Assembly (NCBI GenBank): GCA_016722565.1
Contig: JADKIU010000003.1
Span: 310,001 to 374,000 of the forward strand
From: Bacteroidota bacterium
Lineage (GTDB): Bacteria; Bacteroidota; Bacteroidia; 2-12-FULL-35-15
Reading direction: 5' to 3'
DNA: 64,000 nt
Shown: piece by piece, positions 60,973 through 64,000 of the stretch
Numbering within the stretch: position 1 is the stretch's first letter
Layout of the letters: each line of letters opens with the position of its first letter
Position numbers and translations under genes: made by a program
Notes under the pieces: model-generated
What the model was told of the DNA's origin: nothing
What the model saw: only the letters and a program-made list of their open reading frames with translations
The model's database searches: none

Positions 60973-61422
60973 TTATTTCTTCTTTTTATAAATTCCATCA
61001 ATCTTCTTCGCCATAAAATTTTCAGGTTTGGGAATATTTTTAAATCCGTAACGCGCATAAAGCGTATGCGCATCTTGCGTCATTAAACAAAAATTACGCA
61101 ATCCTTGCAATTGCGGATGCATCAGAATACACTCCATTAACCATTTGGAGAGTCCATTTCCTCTAGCAGATTCAATAATAAAAACATCCGCTAAATAACC
61201 AAACGTTGCATAATCTGTAATCACTCTTGCAAAACCAATTTGTCTCTCGCCATCATAAACGCCAAAGCACAGCGAATTTTCAATTGCTTTTTGAACAATC
61301 TCAACAGGAATTTCTTCAGCCCAATAAGAAGTGGAAAGAAATCCATGTATAACAGCAATATCCAATTTCGACTTATCTGTGGAAATCTCGTAATTGCCTT
61401 TTAGGTAAGTCTCAATTTTCAT
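60973..61422 (-). CDS. GNAT family N-acetyltransferase
   Basis: 149-aa protein of the GNAT fold: SYWAEEIPVEIVQKAIENS at the N-terminus, GFARVITDYATFGYLADVFI (strand 4, about 64-83), the acetyl-CoA loop SARGNGLSKWLMECIL (about 85-100; R-G-x-G-x-S) and LMTQDAHTLYARYGFKNIP. Typical of small-molecule or antibiotic-type acetyltransferases; the substrate is unknown. A pair of intergenic palindromes flanks it on both sides (60861-60945 and 61451-61472). Confidence 0.9.
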   Translation of the reverse strand: MKIETYLKGNYEISTDKSKLDIAVIHGFLSTSYWAEEIPVEIVQKAIENSLCFGVYDGERQIGFARVITDYATFGYLADVFIIESARGNGLSKWLMECILMHPQLQGLRNFCLMTQDAHTLYARYGFKNIPKPENFMAKKIDGIYKKKK

Positions 61423-61450
61423 ATTTTTTTACACACAAAATTTGCCCTAC

Positions 61451-61472
61451 CCCTTCTCCTTTTGGAGAAGGG
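61451..61472. repeat. CCCTTCTCC / GGAGAAGGG palindrome
   Basis: A perfect 9-bp stem with a TTTT loop, followed by ATTAAGGGATGAGG. It lies between the GNAT start and the phosphatase stop on the minus strand. Possible terminator of the phosphatase gene or dispersed repeat; a related sequence is at 50936. Confidence 0.65.
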
Positions 61473-61487
61473 ATTAAGGGATGAGGT

Positions 61488-63131
61488 TTACTTAACAATA
61501 AACGAAATCGGTTTTCCTGTGGTGCCATTCGGGAATTGAATGTTCAACAACATGGCCAATGTAGGCGCAATATCCGTAATATAAACTTGTTCTGTTGAAC
61601 TTCCTTGTTTGATGTTCCAACCATAAAACAACAAAGGTACGTGTGTATCATAACTATAAGGAGAACCATGAGTGGTTCCTGTTGGCATAAAATCAACATA
61701 ACCGGGAGAATAATTTACAAGCACATCCCCAGAACGTTTCGCATTGTATCCTTTTTGCATCAGATAACGAACCCCCTCTGTGAACTGGGTATTGTTCATT
61801 GTTGTTCCAGTGATCACTTCCGATACATCCGCAAATTTCATCATAAAAGCAGCAACATCTTCTTGTACTTGTGGCAAGTACAATTTTTTTGCTTCAATCA
61901 CTCGGTGATTTAAAAATAGTTGTTGATTCGAATATGATAACACCAAGGAATCACCATAGGTTTTCGTCAGATACTTTTTCAAACTGTCTGTCATTTTATC
62001 CTCATTCACATATCCTGCAGGAATTTTCAAATCAACCAAATAGGCCGGTACTTCCGGAGCTGCATGATCAGCGGTTAAAAATATCAAAGCATTGCCTTTT
62101 CCAACTTGCAACTCAATCGCTTTTATTAACTCTGCTAAATCTTTATCCAACCTTAAGTAATCATCTTCTTGTTCAATTGAATTCGGACCATAGCTATGTC
62201 CGATATAATCCGGAGAAGAAAAAGAAATCGCTAAAAAATCAGTGGCTGTGGATTTTCCTAAGTTTTCTTGTTTCATTGTTTCAATCGCAAAATCTTTTGT
62301 TAAACTATTTCCAAAAGGTGTATTCCGTATCATTCCATAACCGCCATTCTTAGGATACAAGTTTGGCAAATCATGTGGAAACACGGGTTTTAATTCTCCT
62401 TTAGCCAAGGTTTCATATTTATTATCATCCGGCAAACTCTCGGTATATTTTTCAATTGGCAACAATGTATTCCAAGGCTGACTCAAATAGAATTTAGGTA
62501 ATTCTTTTTTATTGAACTCTTGCACCCACTTTGGTAATTCAGCCATGTAATACGTGCTTGAAATAAAACAGCCATTGCTTCCATCAAACCAATAGGCAGC
62601 ATTGGCAACATGTCCGGCTGGCAAGATGGCACTTCTATCTTTTAAAGCAATTCCGATTACTTTTGATTTCATATTAGAAGAAATGCGTAATTCATCGGTG
62701 ATAGTAGTCGTGAGTAAATTAACTGGCGACCGTTTCCCTTCTTTTGCAGTTGTTCCCAAACCTGTTACTTTATTATCTTCCGCACAATACATGTACTTCT
62801 GGGTGTTTTTATCAAACCAATCGTTGGCGATGATTCCATTTACAGCCGGAGTTGTTCCGGTATAAACAGCAGCATGACCAGGACCAGTATACGTTGGCAC
62901 ATAATTGAAATTGGTGTTTTTACAAAAGAACCCTTCGTTCACTAATTTCTTAAAACCATCCGTTCCAAATTTATCCCAAAAACGATAGATATAATCATAG
63001 CGCATTTGGTCAATTACAATTCCAACAATCAATTTTGGTTTTGTAGCTTTTGGAGCTGGTTTAGTTGTTTGTGCAACAGCCGTAAAAGCAAACACATTTA
63101 CAGCAATAAATAAAAAATATTTCTTCATCAT
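61488..63131 (-). CDS. PafA-type alkaline phosphatase
   Basis: 547-aa periplasmic phosphomonoesterase. Signal peptide (ending TAVAQ). Zn and catalytic motifs: LIVGIVIDQMRYDY (first Asp, about 40), FNYVPTYTGPGHAAVYTG (nucleophilic Thr, about 80-85), IIANDWFDK, IALKDRSAI (Lys and Arg, about 160), FSSPDYIGHSYGP (Asp and His, about 308), FLTADHAAPEV (about 352) and GTTHGSPYSYDTHVPL (His, near 490). Every PafA position that I can check is kept. This is a phosphate-scavenging enzyme, characteristic of Bacteroidota. The start could also be one codon later (MKKYFL). The fluoride channel gene lies 29 nt upstream. Confidence 0.95.
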   Translation of the reverse strand: MMKKYFLFIAVNVFAFTAVAQTTKPAPKATKPKLIVGIVIDQMRYDYIYRFWDKFGTDGFKKLVNEGFFCKNTNFNYVPTYTGPGHAAVYTGTTPAVNGIIANDWFDKNTQKYMYCAEDNKVTGLGTTAKEGKRSPVNLLTTTITDELRISSNMKSKVIGIALKDRSAILPAGHVANAAYWFDGSNGCFISSTYYMAELPKWVQEFNKKELPKFYLSQPWNTLLPIEKYTESLPDDNKYETLAKGELKPVFPHDLPNLYPKNGGYGMIRNTPFGNSLTKDFAIETMKQENLGKSTATDFLAISFSSPDYIGHSYGPNSIEQEDDYLRLDKDLAELIKAIELQVGKGNALIFLTADHAAPEVPAYLVDLKIPAGYVNEDKMTDSLKKYLTKTYGDSLVLSYSNQQLFLNHRVIEAKKLYLPQVQEDVAAFMMKFADVSEVITGTTMNNTQFTEGVRYLMQKGYNAKRSGDVLVNYSPGYVDFMPTGTTHGSPYSYDTHVPLLFYGWNIKQGSSTEQVYITDIAPTLAMLLNIQFPNGTTGKPISFIVK

Positions 63132-63160
63132 TTTATATTAAAGAGTTTGAACCAATGCAA

Positions 63161-63529
63161 TTAGGCGGTTTGTTTCGATAAAAAATAAACCAATGCCACA
63201 CAAACAGTTACACTGATTAAAATATTCGCAATGGCAATCATCATATTCCCGGAACGCATCAGCTCCACAGTTTCAAAACTAAATGTAGAGAAGGTGCTGA
63301 ATCCACCACAAAAGCCGATAACAATTAACGTTTTTAATGCCGGACTTGCATCCGCTTTTCCGCTAAACACACCTACCATCAAAGCTAAAACCAAACAGCT
63401 TAAAATATTTGAGCACAATGTGGCAATCGGGAAAGAAGATTTGAAATTATTTTTTACAATTTCAGAAATCCCAAATCGAGCGACACTGCCTAATCCACCG
63501 CCTAAAAATACGAGTAGAATATTATTCAT
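63161..63529 (-). CDS. crcB: Fluoride ion channel
   Basis: 122-aa dual-topology membrane protein with four helices. Family motifs: FLGGGLGSVARFGISE (first helix), LCSNILSCLVLALMVG (Asn of the N-x-x-G type near 44) and GFCGGFSTFSTFSFETVEL (Phe box and Na+ site, near 73-91). It exports fluoride. No fluoride riboswitch-like leader is seen, since its start lies inside the upstream PAP2 gene (8-nt overlap), giving translational coupling. Confidence 0.95.
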   Translation of the reverse strand: MNNILLVFLGGGLGSVARFGISEIVKNNFKSSFPIATLCSNILSCLVLALMVGVFSGKADASPALKTLIVIGFCGGFSTFSTFSFETVELMRSGNMMIAIANILISVTVCVALVYFLSKQTA

Positions 63530-64000
63530 TGTAAATCTTTCTATTAAGTAATTGATAAATTTTAAACACTAAGATTCCGATACCCATTCCTAATATCGCA
63601 CCAACAGCGATATCAGCAGGGTAATGCACACCATTGTAAATGCGACTATAGGAAACAAATGCCGCCCAACCAAAAATAGCCCATCCGAAATACTTGATTT
63701 TATTTTTAAACAGTAAGCTTAAAAACATAGCCAGGGCAAAGGTATTGGCAGCATGAGAAGAAACAAATCCATACGTTCCACCGCAGCCATCGTTCAAATG
63801 CACTTGCGATTGAATTACTAAATTATGACAAGGACGATAACGCATGAAGGTCTGTTTAAATGCATGTACAGAAATTTGGTCGGCCAATACAATTACCAAA
63901 ACTGCTCCGAGAGCAACCAACCATACCTTTTTGCCAAAATGTTTATAAGAAAGAAATAGAAAAAATGCGTAGAGTGGAATCCAGAAATATTTATGACTCA
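63522..64000 (-). CDS. PAP2 family phosphatase (N-terminus beyond the window end)
   Basis: Membrane phosphatase of the PAP2 (lipid phosphatase) type; 159 codons are visible and the frame is still open at the window end, so the true start lies outside. The visible part begins HKYFWIPLYAFFLFLSYKHF. Three family motifs are present: KQTFMRYRPC (K-x6-RP), YGFVSSHAANTFA (S-x-H in place of PSGH) and YSRIYNGVHYPADI (SR-x5-H-x3-D). Possible substrates are undecaprenyl pyrophosphate or phosphatidylglycerophosphate. Its last 8 nt overlap crcB. Confidence 0.88.
   Translation of the reverse strand, partial: SHKYFWIPLYAFFLFLSYKHFGKKVWLVALGAVLVIVLADQISVHAFKQTFMRYRPCHNLVIQSQVHLNDGCGGTYGFVSSHAANTFALAMFLSLLFKNKIKYFGWAIFGWAAFVSYSRIYNGVHYPADIAVGAILGMGIGILVFKIYQLLNRKIYNE

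Noticed and set aside
63161..63529. Fluoride riboswitch for crcB
   Set aside because: The gene begins inside the upstream PAP2 gene and there is no free leader for such a structure.

Overview
The window is about 37 % GC and comes from a member of the Bacteroidota. Four observations support this. There are two PorP/SprF-type proteins and several PD40/OmpA and SPOR-like outer-membrane proteins. There are four proteins with a C-terminal type A sorting domain and one with a type B domain, as in type IX secretion. There are YtcJ, YwbE, PafA and SiaC-like genes. Promoters fit the Bacteroidota pattern TTTG-N19-TAnnTTTG. It may be a gliding or particle-associated, fatty-acid-using heterotroph, but I cannot name a genus. 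I saw no rRNA, tRNA or CRISPR array.

Layout. Positions 1-15.5 kb (+): a PorP/SprF gene, a PD40-PKD-OmpA protein, a secreted protein and a propeller/SpoIIE phosphatase, followed by a SiaC-like protein that is probably its target. Then come two large modular secreted enzymes (a peptidoglycan amidase and a GH18 protein), an LRR protein and a lipoprotein. 15.5-20.8 kb (-): purL, then a tight operon of TPR, SprB-repeat/CHU_C, PorP/SprF and mtgA. 21-28.2 kb (+): a membrane protein, an APC permease, an SDR, a YtcJ-type amidohydrolase and an outer-membrane beta-barrel gene. 28.2-34.1 kb: DUF1801, a tiny membrane protein, a double AAA+ ATPase, an SBBP-repeat secreted protein and a lipoprotein. 34.4-46.6 kb: fatty-acid degradation (flavin oxidoreductase, acyl-CoA synthetase, MarR regulator, fused dehydrogenase/hydratase, thiolase, acyl-CoA dehydrogenase), with a TMTC-like protein, a DsbA-like protein and a TRIC channel between them. 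46.6-51.6 kb: small housekeeping enzymes. 51.8-59.2 kb: two paralogous TPR/PD40/SPOR-like outer-membrane proteins flanking a CotH-type secreted protein and ywbE. 59.2-64 kb (-): RhlE-type helicase, GNAT, PafA-type phosphatase, fluoride channel and a partial PAP2.

The most striking result is at 27,014-27,533. A GxxExxY-family gene lies in a 510-bp unit with 18-bp terminal inverted repeats (one mismatch) and a perfect 5-bp flanking direct repeat, ATTTA. Removing the unit plus one copy of the repeat recreates an ATG at 26,998 in frame with the downstream beta-barrel gene and a complete signal peptide. The unit therefore looks like a small mobile element that inserted into codons 6-7 of that gene. 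It carries no recognisable transposase; its only gene belongs to a family of uncertain function.

A second pattern is technical. Five genes are split by what look like six single-base losses, each explainable by a short homopolymer run. They are probably sequence errors rather than pseudogenes, and the genes are annotated here as joined reading frames.

On regulation, two copies of the palindrome TTATGYTTGCATAA cover both promoter boxes in front of the marR-fad operon. This suggests an autoregulated, substrate-induced beta-oxidation operon.
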